The position numbers and the translations under genes were made by a program. 50,560 bases of DNA from an uncultured Thioclava sp. (GTDB lineage Bacteria; Pseudomonadota; Alphaproteobacteria; Rhodobacterales; Rhodobacteraceae), in the NCBI RefSeq assembly GCF_913064665.1, contig NZ_CAJYBT010000025.1:1-50560 (forward strand), given 5' to 3'. A model generated the notes under the pieces. The model saw only the letters and a list, made by a program, of their open reading frames with translations, was not told the origin of the DNA and searched no databases. Every line of letters begins with the position of its first letter. The first letter of the stretch is position 1. Below are positions 41,409 through 50,059 of the stretch, in pieces.

Positions 41409-42123
41409 ATGATCGATGGGGCACCTTGAATCCCCACGGGTTTGTCGGAGACCATCAACTTAAGCAAGGAGGATGGCCTCCGACAGAAAGCAAAATGGCA
41501 AATCGCTCCCCACCGGTGGTCCGGGCACGAGCGGTCCGGATGGCGTTCGAGCATACGAGACGCAGGCGGACGCGATCACGGCCATTGCCCCCAAGATCGA
41601 CTGCATTCCACAGATATTGCGTCAATGGGTCAAGCAGGCCGCGAAGGACGGCGGTATGTGCGACGGCGTGACAACCGAAGAACGCGACCGGATCAAAGAG
41701 CATAAACGGGAGGTTCGCGATCTGCTTCAGGCATCAGCTTATTTTGCTCAGGCCCCTCTCGCGGCTTGAAGACAAACCGCTGCCGGGCGGCGGGAACGCG
41801 ATCGCCCACTGAAGCGATGATCGGCTTCATTGACGATCAGCGTGTTGTTTACCGAGTCATGTCGATCTGCCGATTGCACCCTCCATTGCCCGGCAGGAGC
41901 TTGTGCAGCAACCTGCCGAGAGGGGACATGTCTCCCTCACCTAACGTGCCAAGCCGCCCGTTCCAAAGCCTCGGCGCAGCAACAGCGGAATACAGGGCTG
42001 CGTCCGGAACTCAAACGGATTTGGGAGGAAAATGATCAGGGCTAAGGGGTTTGCAAAGCGTGGCACCAGATGAAGCGTAAAGGCTGCGCTCTGGCGCCCT
42101 GCACAGTGGAACGTCTCATGTGT
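41409..42123 (+). mobile_element. Decayed IS3-family element A
   Basis: The OrfA remnant at 41473-41769 carries RAYETQADAITAIAPKID and ILRQWVKQA, then a heptad helix ERDRIKEHKREVRDLLQ joined directly to ASAYFAQA; intact relatives have about six more residues (N-E-I-L-R-K) there. OrfB follows in broken frames: MIGFIDDQRVVYRV from 41818, then GLRPELKRIWEEN near 42000, then WHQMKRKGCALAPCTVERLM near 42060-42120. Several frameshifts and deletions make it inactive. The left boundary is approximate; no target duplication could be identified. Confidence 0.8.
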
Positions 42124-42205
42124 CTGACGTCAGCGCTCTTGGGGCTGATTTGAGGATTTGAACAACGGAGGGTTTCTGGTTCATCCTAGCCTTTAAGGAA
42201 CGAAG

Positions 42206-42782
42206 GTGAACAAGAAGCCAGAAACTTCGAAGGATGCAGCTGACAAGCTGGTCAAGAACATTCGCCGCAAGACCCGCCAGACCTATTCAGCAGCAAAGAG
42301 GATCCGCAGTGTCTTGGCCGGGTTGCGCGGCGAGGAAAGCCTCTCTGTACTGTGTCGTCGCGCGGGTATTGCTAAGAGCTTGTATTTTAGCTGGTCAAAG
42401 GAATTTTTGGAGGCGGGCAAGCGGCGGTTATCGGGCGACACGGCGCGTCAAGCGTCTTCGTCTGAGGTGAAGGAGTTGCGATCCGAGGCGCTGGCTCTGA
42501 AGAAATGCGGGGCCGATCTCACCTTGAAAACCGCCTGCTCAAGAAAGGAGGACAGGTCCCTCTCGGTGATGCAGCGTATCACCTGCCGGGTAACAGCTGG
42601 GGGGGACAGGCATGAGATTCTTGGCATCCGAGAAGTTGGAGAGCCTTCGCACGCTCGAAGGGTCGCATCTGCCCTCCAAAAAGACGCTTGATATGCTGGG
42701 CATCCCGCGCACTACATTTTATCGGTGGTACGATCGGTATCTCGAGGGTGGATTTGGCCCTTTGAAGAGAGGCCGCAACCCC
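42206..42782 (+). mobile_element. Decayed IS3-family element B
   Basis: OrfA starts at GTG 42206 (NKKPETSKDAADKLVKNIRR) with a helix-turn-helix (LSVLCRRAGIAKSLYFSWSK) and EVKELRSEALALKKCGADLTL. Here one base appears lost near 42,525: adding a base back restores the expected E-N-R-L-L-K-K end. OrfB begins at 42612 (MRFLASEKLESLRTLEGSHL) and runs to TFYRWYDRYLEGG before another shift near 42,755. The rest of OrfB, with the DDE core, is missing: element B ends where element C begins near 42,783. Confidence 0.82.
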
Positions 42783-43385
42783 ACGCCCCCATCAGACGTC
42801 GAACCCGATGTCGGCCAGCGTGGAGCCCATTTTTCCGGCAGGTAAGCCGCGATCTGAGTGCGTCCAAAGCAGGGGTATTTCGTGAAAACGCGGCCTATTT
42901 CGTTCATCAATGCCACGTTTCCACATTCATTCCGACTGGGGGATGATCGGCGGATCTTCAGCAGCCTTCGCTGCTTCGTCAGGCTTAAATCAGTGCGGTC
43001 TGGCCTGATCATCGCTTTGCGTTCCCGCAGGCTCATCGCATCAGCCCTTGCGACAAAAATCGTTTTCGACCGCCAATTTTCCGATCTTCGCATGGAGTTT
43101 TTTGACTTCGGCCTCGGTGCCTTCGGCACACCTGGATTTGTCAGAGAATACGCCAGTCAGGTCATCAATCGCCTGCCGTTTCCATATCGCCACCTGCGTT
43201 GGCTGGATCTTGTGCTTGACTGCAATCTCTTGCGCCGTCTTGTCTCCACACAGCGTCTCAAGCGCTACCATCACCTTAAACTTGTCCGAAAAACTGCGCC
43301 TCTTTGTCATGCGTGGATCTTGTCGTCTTGGTGGGATACATCTTAGCATGCTATCCGATCTTGCCGGCACCCTTCGTCCTTCCAA
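42783..43385 (-). mobile_element. Decayed IS3-family element C
   Basis: OrfA on minus, ATG 43310 to 43041, is nearly intact: MTKRRSFSDKFKVMVALETL, then GDKTAQEIAVKHKIQPTQVAIWKRQ, a helix-turn-helix, and EVKKLHAKIGKLAVENDF. OrfB overlaps it (SLRERKAMIRPDRTDLSL from about 43,043) through KYPCFGRTQIAAYL. It then needs a frame change to give GRHRVRRLM near 42,810-42,785, after which it is cut off against element B. The DDE domain is absent, so it is inactive. The right end lies just before the alcohol dehydrogenase gene. Confidence 0.82.
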
Positions 43386-43409
43386 GGTCCTGACCTGCTG
43401 GGTGATCTC

Positions 43410-44552
43410 TCAGAGCGCGTGTCGAAGGATCCGGATCAATGCCTCGTGGCTTAGCGTCACTGGGTTTCCTGCCATCGATGAACTTGATTGCGCGAGACGC
43501 GCGGTCTCGTCGCAGTCATTCGGGTCAAAACCCATTGCTGAAAGATGGGAAAGCCCCCAATCGTCGATCCGTTTTTCAAGCGCAGAAAAGGCATCGGCCC
43601 TGGCGACACCAAGCGCTGCCCCCAACCAGTCAGCGACCGCACCCAACCGCTCTATCAGAGCGGTATTACCCGACGCGGCCGCCTGATTAGCCAAAAGAAC
43701 ACCCGGCAGAAGCCTGCCACATAATGCGCCATGCCCTGCGTTGCTCCGTCCGCCGACAACGCCCGCAATGCCGTGGACTGCGCCCAGGCCAGCATTCGCC
43801 AGCGCGATTCCACCAAAAAAGCTTGCGCGCGCCATATCATCGCGTGCGGCGGGCTTTTCTTCTTCCATCAGCTGCGCAAGTGCGCCGATCGCGCGCGGAA
43901 TTGCCTCACGGCAGAGCGCATCGGTGAGGATATTCGCACGGCTGCTGACGAAGGGCTCAATCACTTGCGTCAGCGCATCCAGACCTGAAGACAGTGTCAC
44001 GGTGTGCGGACAATCATCGGTCAGGGCGGGGTCGATCAGAGCCAGATCTGCCAACATTCGATCGTCCCGCAAGCTGACTTTGCGCCTGTGTTCGGGAAAG
44101 GAAATAACAGCGTTTTTTGTGGCTTCTGCCCCGGTGCCAGCAGTGGTCGGGATAGCCACGAAGGGCAGTGGTGCGCGGTCCAGTGACCGCCCGTCGCCTA
44201 CAATCTCGAAATGGACCAGCGGATCAGCGGCGCCTTGTGCCAAAGCCGCCAACGCCTTGCCAAGATCAATGGCGGAGCCGCCGCCGACAGCCACGACGCA
44301 ATCGGGCGCCAAAGTGCGGATGTTGTCGAGGGCCGCTACGAGGTCAGGAAAAGAAGGTTCCCCCATAGAGACAACTGTCTCGACCATCGCCCCCTTCTTG
44401 CGCAGGTCATCTTGCAAAGTGTCTGCCCACGCAACCGAGCGCCCACGCACCAACACGATACGCTTTCCCAAACGACATATCTCGTCGACAGCCTCTGTAC
44501 GTTTGCCACGTCCAAAGATGATCTTAGCGGGAAGCTTCAAAGAGAAGGCCAT
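43410..44552 (-). CDS. Iron-containing alcohol dehydrogenase family protein
   Basis: A 380-residue group III (iron-type) dehydrogenase. It has [16 protein letters not shown] at the N-terminus, the NAD-binding VVAVGGGSAIDLGKALAALA, IPTTAGTGAEATKNAVI, SGLDALTQVIEPFVS, and metal-ligand histidines in GAVHGIAGVVGG and NAGHGALCGRLLP. ATG 44552 overlaps the glpK stop by one base (TGATG), so it is translated with glycerol kinase. The context suggests a role in glycerol or related polyol metabolism, but maleylacetate-reductase or general alcohol oxidation cannot be excluded. Element C lies 25 bases past its stop. Confidence 0.9.
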   Translation of the reverse strand: MAFSLKLPAKIIFGRGKRTEAVDEICRLGKRIVLVRGRSVAWADTLQDDLRKKGAMVETVVSMGEPSFPDLVAALDNIRTLAPDCVVAVGGGSAIDLGKALAALAQGAADPLVHFEIVGDGRSLDRAPLPFVAIPTTAGTGAEATKNAVISFPEHRRKVSLRDDRMLADLALIDPALTDDCPHTVTLSSGLDALTQVIEPFVSSRANILTDALCREAIPRAIGALAQLMEEEKPAARDDMARASFFGGIALANAGLGAVHGIAGVVGGRSNAGHGALCGRLLPGVLLANQAAASGNTALIERLGAVADWLGAALGVARADAFSALEKRIDDWGLSHLSAMGFDPNDCDETARLAQSSSSMAGNPVTLSHEALIRILRHAL

Positions 44553-46048
44553 CATGCACCTGTGCCGAATTCGATTGTTGCTTGGACCGCACGTTTCCAC
44601 GCGGCATAGCGCTGATCGCGCGCGGCCTCATCCATCTGCGGATCGAATTGCCGCTCGAGCTTCCAACTTTGCGCAAATTCTTCAGGCTCTGGATAGATTC
44701 CGGCTTTGTAGCCCGCAAGCCACGCTGCGCCAAGTGCTGTGATCTCAAGCACTTCGGGCCGATCTACCGGCGCGCCGAGAATATCGGCCAGAAATTGCAT
44801 CGCCCAGTCCGAGTCCGTCACGCCACCATCGACACGCAGGATGGGCCGGGTATCGTCTGACCAATCTGCCTGCATCGCTTCCAACAGGTCGCGGGTCTGG
44901 AAACCCACCGATTCTAGCGCCGCGCGCGCAAACTCGGCGGGGCCCGAATTCCGGGTCAGGCCAAAGACTGCGCCACGACAATCGGGGTTCCAATATGGCG
45001 CTCCAAGGCCAGTGAAGGCGGGCACGATGATGACCTCTTGTTCCGGGTCGGCGGTGCTTGCAAGCTCTTGAGTCTGGCGCGCGTGTTCAATGATATCGAG
45101 CCCATCGCGGAGCCAATGGACCACCGCGCCCGCAATGAAGATCGAGCCCTCAAGCGCATAGGTGACCTTGCCGTCCAACTGATAGGCGATGGTCGTCAGA
45201 AGGCGATTTTCCGAGCGCACCATCTGATCGCCCGTATTCAGAAGGGCGAAACAGCCCGTCCCAAAGGTCGATTTCAGCATTCCGGGTTTGAAACATGCCT
45301 GCCCTACGGTTGCGGCCTGTTGATCGCCCGCAACGCCGAGGATCGGGATTTCCGCGCCGAAGAAATCGCTCTGCGTGGTGCCGAAATCAGCGGCGCAGTC
45401 CTTGACCTGGGGTAACATGTTGATCGGGATTTCAAGCTTGGCGGCGATCGTCGGGGACCAGCGCCCTTTGACAATATCATAGAGCATCGTGCGCGCGGCG
45501 TTCGTCGCGTCGGTCACATGCGCCACGCCGCCTGTAAGATTCCAGATCAGCCAGCTGTCGATCGTGCCGAAGGCAAGCTTTCCGGCCTCGGCTTTCTCGC
45601 GTGCGCCATCGACGTTTTCCAGCAGCCAGCGCAGTTTTGTGGCCGAGAAATAGGGATCGATGATGAGGCCGGTGCGCGTGGTGACAGTTTCTTCGAACCC
45701 ATCCTTATGCAGGCTGTGGCAATAGTCCGAAGTCCGGCGGTCTTGCCAGACGATTGCGTTGTGGATGGGCAGGCCCGTTTCGCGGTCCCACACCACCGTG
45801 GTTTCGCGCTGATTGGTGATGCCGATGCCCGCGACCTGATCGGGCGTGATCCTGGCTTTCTTTATCGCTTCGCGCGCTGTCGTCAGAACGCTTTCCCAGA
45901 TTTCCATCGCGTCATGTTCGACCCAGCCCGGATGCGGAAAATGCTGCGCAAACTCGGTCTGTGCACTGGCCAACGGCCGCAAATCGTTGCCGAAGACAAT
46001 CGCACGTGAGGACGTTGTGCCCTGATCAATCGCTAAAATATGGGGCAT
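44552..46048 (-). CDS. glpK: Glycerol kinase
   Basis: A 498-residue FGGY-family kinase that phosphorylates glycerol to sn-glycerol-3-phosphate. It has the phosphate-binding [68 protein letters not shown], the FGGY signature region [11 protein letters not shown], and [13 protein letters not shown]-like [18 protein letters not shown]. It acts on glycerol delivered by the upstream GlpV-type ABC system. A hairpin at 46126-46150 separates it from glpV, so it may have its own promoter or reduced readthrough. Confidence 0.97.
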   Translation of the reverse strand: MPHILAIDQGTTSSRAIVFGNDLRPLASAQTEFAQHFPHPGWVEHDAMEIWESVLTTAREAIKKARITPDQVAGIGITNQRETTVVWDRETGLPIHNAIVWQDRRTSDYCHSLHKDGFEETVTTRTGLIIDPYFSATKLRWLLENVDGAREKAEAGKLAFGTIDSWLIWNLTGGVAHVTDATNAARTMLYDIVKGRWSPTIAAKLEIPINMLPQVKDCAADFGTTQSDFFGAEIPILGVAGDQQAATVGQACFKPGMLKSTFGTGCFALLNTGDQMVRSENRLLTTIAYQLDGKVTYALEGSIFIAGAVVHWLRDGLDIIEHARQTQELASTADPEQEVIIVPAFTGLGAPYWNPDCRGAVFGLTRNSGPAEFARAALESVGFQTRDLLEAMQADWSDDTRPILRVDGGVTDSDWAMQFLADILGAPVDRPEVLEITALGAAWLAGYKAGIYPEPEEFAQSWKLERQFDPQMDEAARDQRYAAWKRAVQATIEFGTGA

Positions 46049-46125
46049 GCTCTGCGATCCGGAACCTGTGAGACTTAGGGATGCGAGGCGCTACGAACGC
46101 ATATGCCGGAACGCATCGGTGCAAA

Positions 46126-46150
46126 GAGGCCGAGGCGTTGCCCCGGCCTC
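46126..46150 (-). terminator. Hairpin between glpV and glpK
   Basis: GAGGCCG at 46126-46132 pairs with CGGCCTC at 46144-46150, with an inner GGC/GCC step. On minus it is followed by TTTGC. It lies 19 bases past the glpV stop and would lower readthrough into glpK. Confidence 0.6.
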
Positions 46151-46168
46151 CTGTCTTATCGTGGACGA

Positions 46169-47899
46169 TTACTCATTCCAGCTTTTGACCAGCTCGTCGT
46201 AGCTCACTGTCACCGGCTGCTCACGCTCGTTATCAAGCTTGAGCTTGGGCGACTGCGAACCGTTCTCGACCGAATAGTTGTGCCACCAGGCAAGATCGTG
46301 CTTGTCGGCCAGTTTCGGGCCTTTGTCGCCCTGAACGCCCGAACGCTCGATCCGGCCCATCACCTTCTCTTGTGCGTCGCACAGCGAATCCATCGCTTCT
46401 TGCACGGTTTTTGCACCAGAGGACGCATCGCCGATATTCTGCCACCAGAGCTGTGCCAGCTTGGCATAGTCCGGCACATTGGTGCCCGTCGGCGTCCACT
46501 GAACGCGCGCGGGCGAGCGATAGAATTCGACCAAACCACCCAGATCAGGCGCGCGCTTGGTAAAGCTCTTGTCCTGAATCGTGCTTTCGCGAATGAAGGT
46601 CAAACCGACCTGGCTTTTCTTCACATCGACCAGCTTCGAAGTCACGAACTGCGCATAGAGCCAAGCGGCCTGTGCGCGCTTGAGCGGCGTCGACTTCATC
46701 AACGTCCACGAGCCCACATCCTGGTAGCCAAGCTTCATGCCCTTTTCCCAGTAGGGACCGTGCGGCGAGGGCGCCATACGCCATTTCGGCGAGCCATCCT
46801 CATTCACGACTGGCAGGCCGGGCTTCACCATATCGGCGGTGAAGGCGGTATACCAGAACGCCTGCTGGGCAACCTCCCCCTGTGCGGGCACCGGGCCAGC
46901 TTCACCAAAGGTCATGCCTTCGGCCGATGGCGGGGCGTAGTTCTTGAGCCAGTCGATATATTTCTGCACCGCATAGACGGCGGCCGGACCGTTGGTCGCG
47001 CCACCGCGATCAACGCAAGAGCCGACCGGCTGATCGTTCTCATTGACGCGGATGCCCCATTCATCGACCGGTTTGCCGTTGGGCAAGCCCTTGTCGCCCT
47101 CACCCGCCATCGACAGCCACGCATCGGTGAAGCGCCAGCCAAGTGAGGGGTCTTTCTTGCCGTAATCCATGTTGCCATAGACTTTTTTCGGCCCGCCAAT
47201 ATAGGACATGTCGCGCCCGGTGAAGAACTTGGCGATGTCTTCATAGGCCGCCCAGTTGACCGGCACACCCAGATCATAGCCGTATTCCTTTTTGAAGTCG
47301 GCTTTGGTCTTGGCGTCGTTGAACCAGTCGTACCGGAACCAGTAAAGGTTCGCGAATTGCTGGTCGGGCAACTGATACAACTTGCCATCGGGCGCGGTGG
47401 TAAAGCTGAGTCCGATGAAGTCGTTGAGATCGAAGTACGGATCGGTCACAGCCTTGCCGTCGCCCGCCATCCAGTCGGTCAGGTTGCGCACCTGGCCATA
47501 GCGCCAATGCGTCCCGATAAAGTCGGAATCGTTGACATAGGCGTCATAGATGTTCTCGCCAGTCTGCATCTGGGTCTGGATCTTCTCGACCACATCGCCT
47601 TCCTGAATCACGTCATGGATGACCTTGATCCCGGTGATCTTGGAAAACCACGGCGCCAGCACCTTGGATTCATAGGCATGCGTGGTGAGCGATTCCGACA
47701 CGACGTGAATTTCCATGCCCTGATAGGGCTGGGCCGCGTCGACGAACCATTGCATTTCTTTTTCGGCATCGGCGCGTGACAGCGTGGTCATATCCCCGAT
47801 CTCTTGATCAAGGAACGCCTTGCCTTCGGTCATGTCGGCAAATGCCGGCGAGCCGATGCACAGCACCAAGGCCATTGCAGTTGTTAAGTGTAGTCTCAT
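46169..47899 (-). CDS. glpV: Glycerol ABC transporter substrate-binding protein (GlpV-type)
   Basis: A 576-residue periplasmic binding protein with signal sequence MRLHLTTAMALVLCIGSPAFA, unusually long for a sugar-binding protein but normal for GlpV of the GlpSTPQV glycerol importer of Rhizobiales and Rhodobacterales. Family segments include AQPYQGMEIHVVSESLTTHAY, VIQEGDVVEKIQTQMQTG, LPDQQFANLYWFRYDWF and AWLYAQFVTSKLVD. It captures glycerol for the GlpP/GlpQ permease. GGAGGAG precedes the start. The DUF2160 gene and glpQ lie just upstream in the same direction, and glpK follows. Confidence 0.93.
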   Translation of the reverse strand: MRLHLTTAMALVLCIGSPAFADMTEGKAFLDQEIGDMTTLSRADAEKEMQWFVDAAQPYQGMEIHVVSESLTTHAYESKVLAPWFSKITGIKVIHDVIQEGDVVEKIQTQMQTGENIYDAYVNDSDFIGTHWRYGQVRNLTDWMAGDGKAVTDPYFDLNDFIGLSFTTAPDGKLYQLPDQQFANLYWFRYDWFNDAKTKADFKKEYGYDLGVPVNWAAYEDIAKFFTGRDMSYIGGPKKVYGNMDYGKKDPSLGWRFTDAWLSMAGEGDKGLPNGKPVDEWGIRVNENDQPVGSCVDRGGATNGPAAVYAVQKYIDWLKNYAPPSAEGMTFGEAGPVPAQGEVAQQAFWYTAFTADMVKPGLPVVNEDGSPKWRMAPSPHGPYWEKGMKLGYQDVGSWTLMKSTPLKRAQAAWLYAQFVTSKLVDVKKSQVGLTFIRESTIQDKSFTKRAPDLGGLVEFYRSPARVQWTPTGTNVPDYAKLAQLWWQNIGDASSGAKTVQEAMDSLCDAQEKVMGRIERSGVQGDKGPKLADKHDLAWWHNYSVENGSQSPKLKLDNEREQPVTVSYDELVKSWNE

Positions 47900-47945
47900 A
47901 GTTTCTCCTCCCTGAGTATCTATGTTGTCGTAAGCGTCACCCGTC

Positions 47946-48218
47946 TCAGACCCAACGGAACACGGCGGCGGCGAAGATCAGGCTAACAACAAGCCCTCCC
48001 CAAACCGCTGTGCCCACAAGGCCAAGCCAGATCAGATTGAGAAACGCCGCACTGAGCAGGCTGATGAACAGCCGGTCGCCACGCGTGGTTTCAATGCGCA
48101 GCAAGCCCATACGGGGCGTTTCTGGATACCTTATCGCCAGCACCGAGAAGATCAGCAGCAGCGCTGCGATCACGATGAAGAACGTCGCCGTTGGCCAAGT
48201 CCATGCCATCCAACTCAT
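47946..48218 (-). CDS. DUF2160-family membrane protein of the glycerol importer operon
   Basis: A 90-residue protein with two to three hydrophobic segments (about residues 6-28, [21 protein letters not shown], and about 52-86, [20 protein letters not shown] onward). DUF2160 genes lie between glpQ and glpV in GlpSTPQV operons; the protein is thought to be an accessory membrane component, without a proven role. It starts 12 bases after the glpQ stop and ends 46 bases before glpV. Confidence 0.88.
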   Translation of the reverse strand: MSWMAWTWPTATFFIVIAALLLIFSVLAIRYPETPRMGLLRIETTRGDRLFISLLSAAFLNLIWLGLVGTAVWGGLVVSLIFAAAVFRWV

Positions 48219-48230
48219 TGTCGAACTCCT

Positions 48231-48464
48231 TCAAACCCGGCCCAGGGCAAAGCCCTTGGCGATGTAGTTGCGGACGAAATAGATCACGAGCGCGCCGGGG
48301 ATGATGGTCAGCACACCAGCTGCCGCCAGCAGCCCCCAATCCACCCCCGAGGCCGAGACCGTACGTGTCATCGTGGCGGCAATCGGCTTGGCATCGACCG
48401 ACGTCAAGGTTCGGGCCAACAGCAGCTCGACCCAGCTGAACATAAAGCAGAAAAAGGCGGTGAC
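48231..48464 (-). pseudogene. glpQ: Glycerol ABC transporter permease GlpQ, C-terminal 77 codons only
   Basis: The last 77 residues of a MalG-type permease: the [20 protein letters not shown] segment, [19 protein letters not shown], a membrane helix ([21 protein letters not shown]) and the usual end [11 protein letters not shown]. GlpQ normally has about 280 residues. Here the frame stops matching the family just upstream of the Val codon at 48462-48464, where plus-strand chemoreceptor coding takes over. The truncation coincides with the composition break, so it is more likely an assembly join than a natural deletion. Upstream glpS, glpT and glpP are missing for the same reason. Confidence 0.85.
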
Positions 48465-49169
48465 GTTATCAAACGAACAGTCACTGCCATGAGCGAAATC
48501 AATACCTCAAGTAAGAAAATTTCAGACATCATTACCACTATCGATGGTATTGCATTCCAAACCAACCTGCTGGCCTTGAATGCAGCGGTGGAAGCAGCCA
48601 GAGCTGGAGACCAGGGTCGTGGTTTTGCCGTTGTTGCGAGTGAAGTACGTAACCTGGCACAACGTACTGCCGAAGCAGCCAAAGAAATCAAAGTTTTAAT
48701 TAGCGATAGTGTCGAAAAAGCCGAAGCCGGTACCAAACTTGTTGATGAATCGGGTGTTACTCTGCAAGAAATTGTTGATGGCACCAAAAAAGTTGCCGAT
48801 ATCATTGTTGAGATCAACGCAGCCAGTCAGGAACAAACGTCCAGCATTGATCAGATCAATAAAACCATTACTCAGATGGATGACATGACGCAACAAAACG
48901 CTTCCATGGTTGAGGAATCTGCGTCGGCAAGTCGTTCTGTAGAAGATCAGGCCAATACGCTAAATAAACTCATGGAGTTTTTCAATGTGACCAATTCTGT
49001 GCTCACATCAAGTTCCGCCAAAAAAGTAACAACGACTAGTAGCGCATCACAAACCAAAATAGCTGAACGGCCTTTAGCCCCTGCGCCACAGGCGCAGCTA
49101 CATAAGCCTGCAGCTCAGCCTAAAAAGATTGCCGCTAGCACCGCTGAAGAGGATTGGGCTGAATTCTAG
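48456..49169 (+). pseudogene. Methyl-accepting chemotaxis protein, C-terminal signalling part (5' missing)
   Basis: The open frame of ~237 codons begins inside the protein ([20 protein letters not shown]) and carries the conserved chemoreceptor tip ([20 protein letters not shown], then [20 protein letters not shown]), a methylation helix, and a tail ending in EEDWAEF. Sensor, membrane and HAMP parts are absent. The first ATG (48489) has no ribosome-binding site, so this is a cut gene rather than a short protein. Codon use is AT-rich and gammaproteobacterial-like, unlike everything to the left. Confidence 0.9.
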
Positions 49170-49192
49170 CAATTAGCGCGACATCTGAAATT

Positions 49193-49223
49193 AAAAGCCG
49201 GATCATGTATCCGGCTTTTTTTT
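49193..49223 (+). terminator. Intrinsic terminator after the chemoreceptor
   Basis: AAAAGCCGGAT at 49193-49203 and ATCCGGCTTTT at 49209-49219, loop CATGT, followed by a run of eight T in total. It lies 24 bases past the stop. Confidence 0.93.
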
Positions 49224-49331
49224 GCCTGCTCACGCCTCCAATATATCGCTGCACATTGACCACGATCAAACTCCCTGTCTATATAATTGTCTAAAATAAT
49301 AGCGAAACCTAAATAACAACGAGGCAAGTTA

Positions 49332-49562
49332 ATGCACCACCCACTGATTGAAGAATTTACTGAATACAAAGACCAGCTGCACGAATTAAAAATGAGCAAC
49401 TCTCATTTCAGACGTTTGGCGCATGAATATGAGGGCATTGATAAGTCGGTCTCACGTGCAGAGCAAGGTATTGAGACGGTTAACGATGAATATCTTTCAG
49501 AAATAAAAAAAGAACGACTACACCTGAAAGATCTGATTTTTCAGATGCTGAGAAATAAATAA
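49332..49562 (+). CDS. YdcH-family (DUF465) protein
   Basis: A 76-residue charged helical protein (MHHPLIEEFTEYKDQLHELK, then HFRRLAHEYEGIDKSVSRAE, ending in a lysine-rich helix LSEIKKERLHLKDLI). The H-F-R-R-L-A-x-E-Y pattern is that of gammaproteobacterial YdcH. Function unknown. GAGG precedes ATG 49332. It is 19 bases upstream of the DksA-type gene, likely in the same transcript. It belongs to the foreign right-hand segment and is unrelated in origin to the YdcH gene at 38.6 kb. Confidence 0.85.
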   Translation: MHHPLIEEFTEYKDQLHELKMSNSHFRRLAHEYEGIDKSVSRAEQGIETVNDEYLSEIKKERLHLKDLIFQMLRNK

Positions 49563-49581
49563 CACCATATAGGAAGGAACA

Positions 49582-49920
49582 ATGCCCTCTTTTGATAATG
49601 TAAAAACACAACTGCTCTCTTTACGTGAGGAATATATGCGTCGAATTGATGCTATTGAAGTTGAGACTCATCACAAGGAGGAAGCGGTTGAAAAAGACTT
49701 TGCCGAGCAGGCCACTCAAAGTGAGAACGATGATGTTCTTGCAGCTCTTGATGATGAAGCGCAACTGATGGTGATGCAAATTGATGCGGCGCTAGGTCGG
49801 ATTGAATCAGGCAGTTATGGCCTGTGTAAATCATGCAGTGAATCGATTCTAGAAAAACGCTTGCAAGCCGTTCCTTTTGCGGAGATGTGCATAGCGTGCG
49901 CAGAGAAAGCTTCAGGCTGA
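49582..49920 (+). CDS. DksA/TraR-type C4 zinc finger protein
   Basis: A 112-residue protein with an N-terminal coiled coil (about residues 5-60) and a C-terminal DksA/TraR zinc finger, CKSC at about 87-90 and CIAC at about 106-109 (GLCKSCSESILEKRLQAVPF between). Proteins of this family bind RNA polymerase through its secondary channel; short forms lacking the full DksA tip often have unknown targets. AGGAAGG precedes the ATG. It is followed by an intrinsic terminator. Confidence 0.9.
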   Translation: MPSFDNVKTQLLSLREEYMRRIDAIEVETHHKEEAVEKDFAEQATQSENDDVLAALDDEAQLMVMQIDAALGRIESGSYGLCKSCSESILEKRLQAVPFAEMCIACAEKASG

Positions 49921-49943
49921 TTTGCATTTTAAAACTTAAAAAG

Positions 49944-49969
49944 GCCGAGATATTTTCTCGGCTTTTTTT
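49944..49969 (+). terminator. Intrinsic terminator after the DksA-type gene
   Basis: GCCGAGA at 49944-49950 and TCTCGGC at 49956-49962 with loop TATTT, followed by seven T. Confidence 0.93.
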
Positions 49970-50059
49970 ATGCGCTAAAAAATCATATTTGCCGGCATGA
50001 AACTATTTAGTGTCATCGCCCTCTCAGTCATAACAATTAATGAGACAGAGACAACAATA

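Larger units (their letters stand above)
40946..41472. other. Gene-poor, partly AT-rich spacer
   Basis: Between ispB and the first transposase remnant no intact gene is seen. The stretch holds, in order: the ispB hairpin; an AT-rich island (about 41,090-41,236) with two dyads, an imperfect 14-base one (GAATATAA at 41119 pairing with TTATATTC at 41147-41154) and GCATAAGTATGC at 41195-41206; a minus-strand terminator at 41237-41257; the likely 3' end of a lost minus-strand gene (41286-41408); and the left flank of an IS3-family remnant with its ribosome-binding AAGGAGG at 41467-41473. Confidence 0.6.

Noticed and set aside
46103-47146. 347-codon plus-strand frame opposite glpV
   Set aside because: Antisense shadow of a well-identified transporter gene, without family features.
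38623-49562. Two YdcH/DUF465 genes (38.6 kb and 49.3 kb) as a duplication
   Set aside because: They differ in length, composition and sequence, and the second lies in the foreign right-hand segment.
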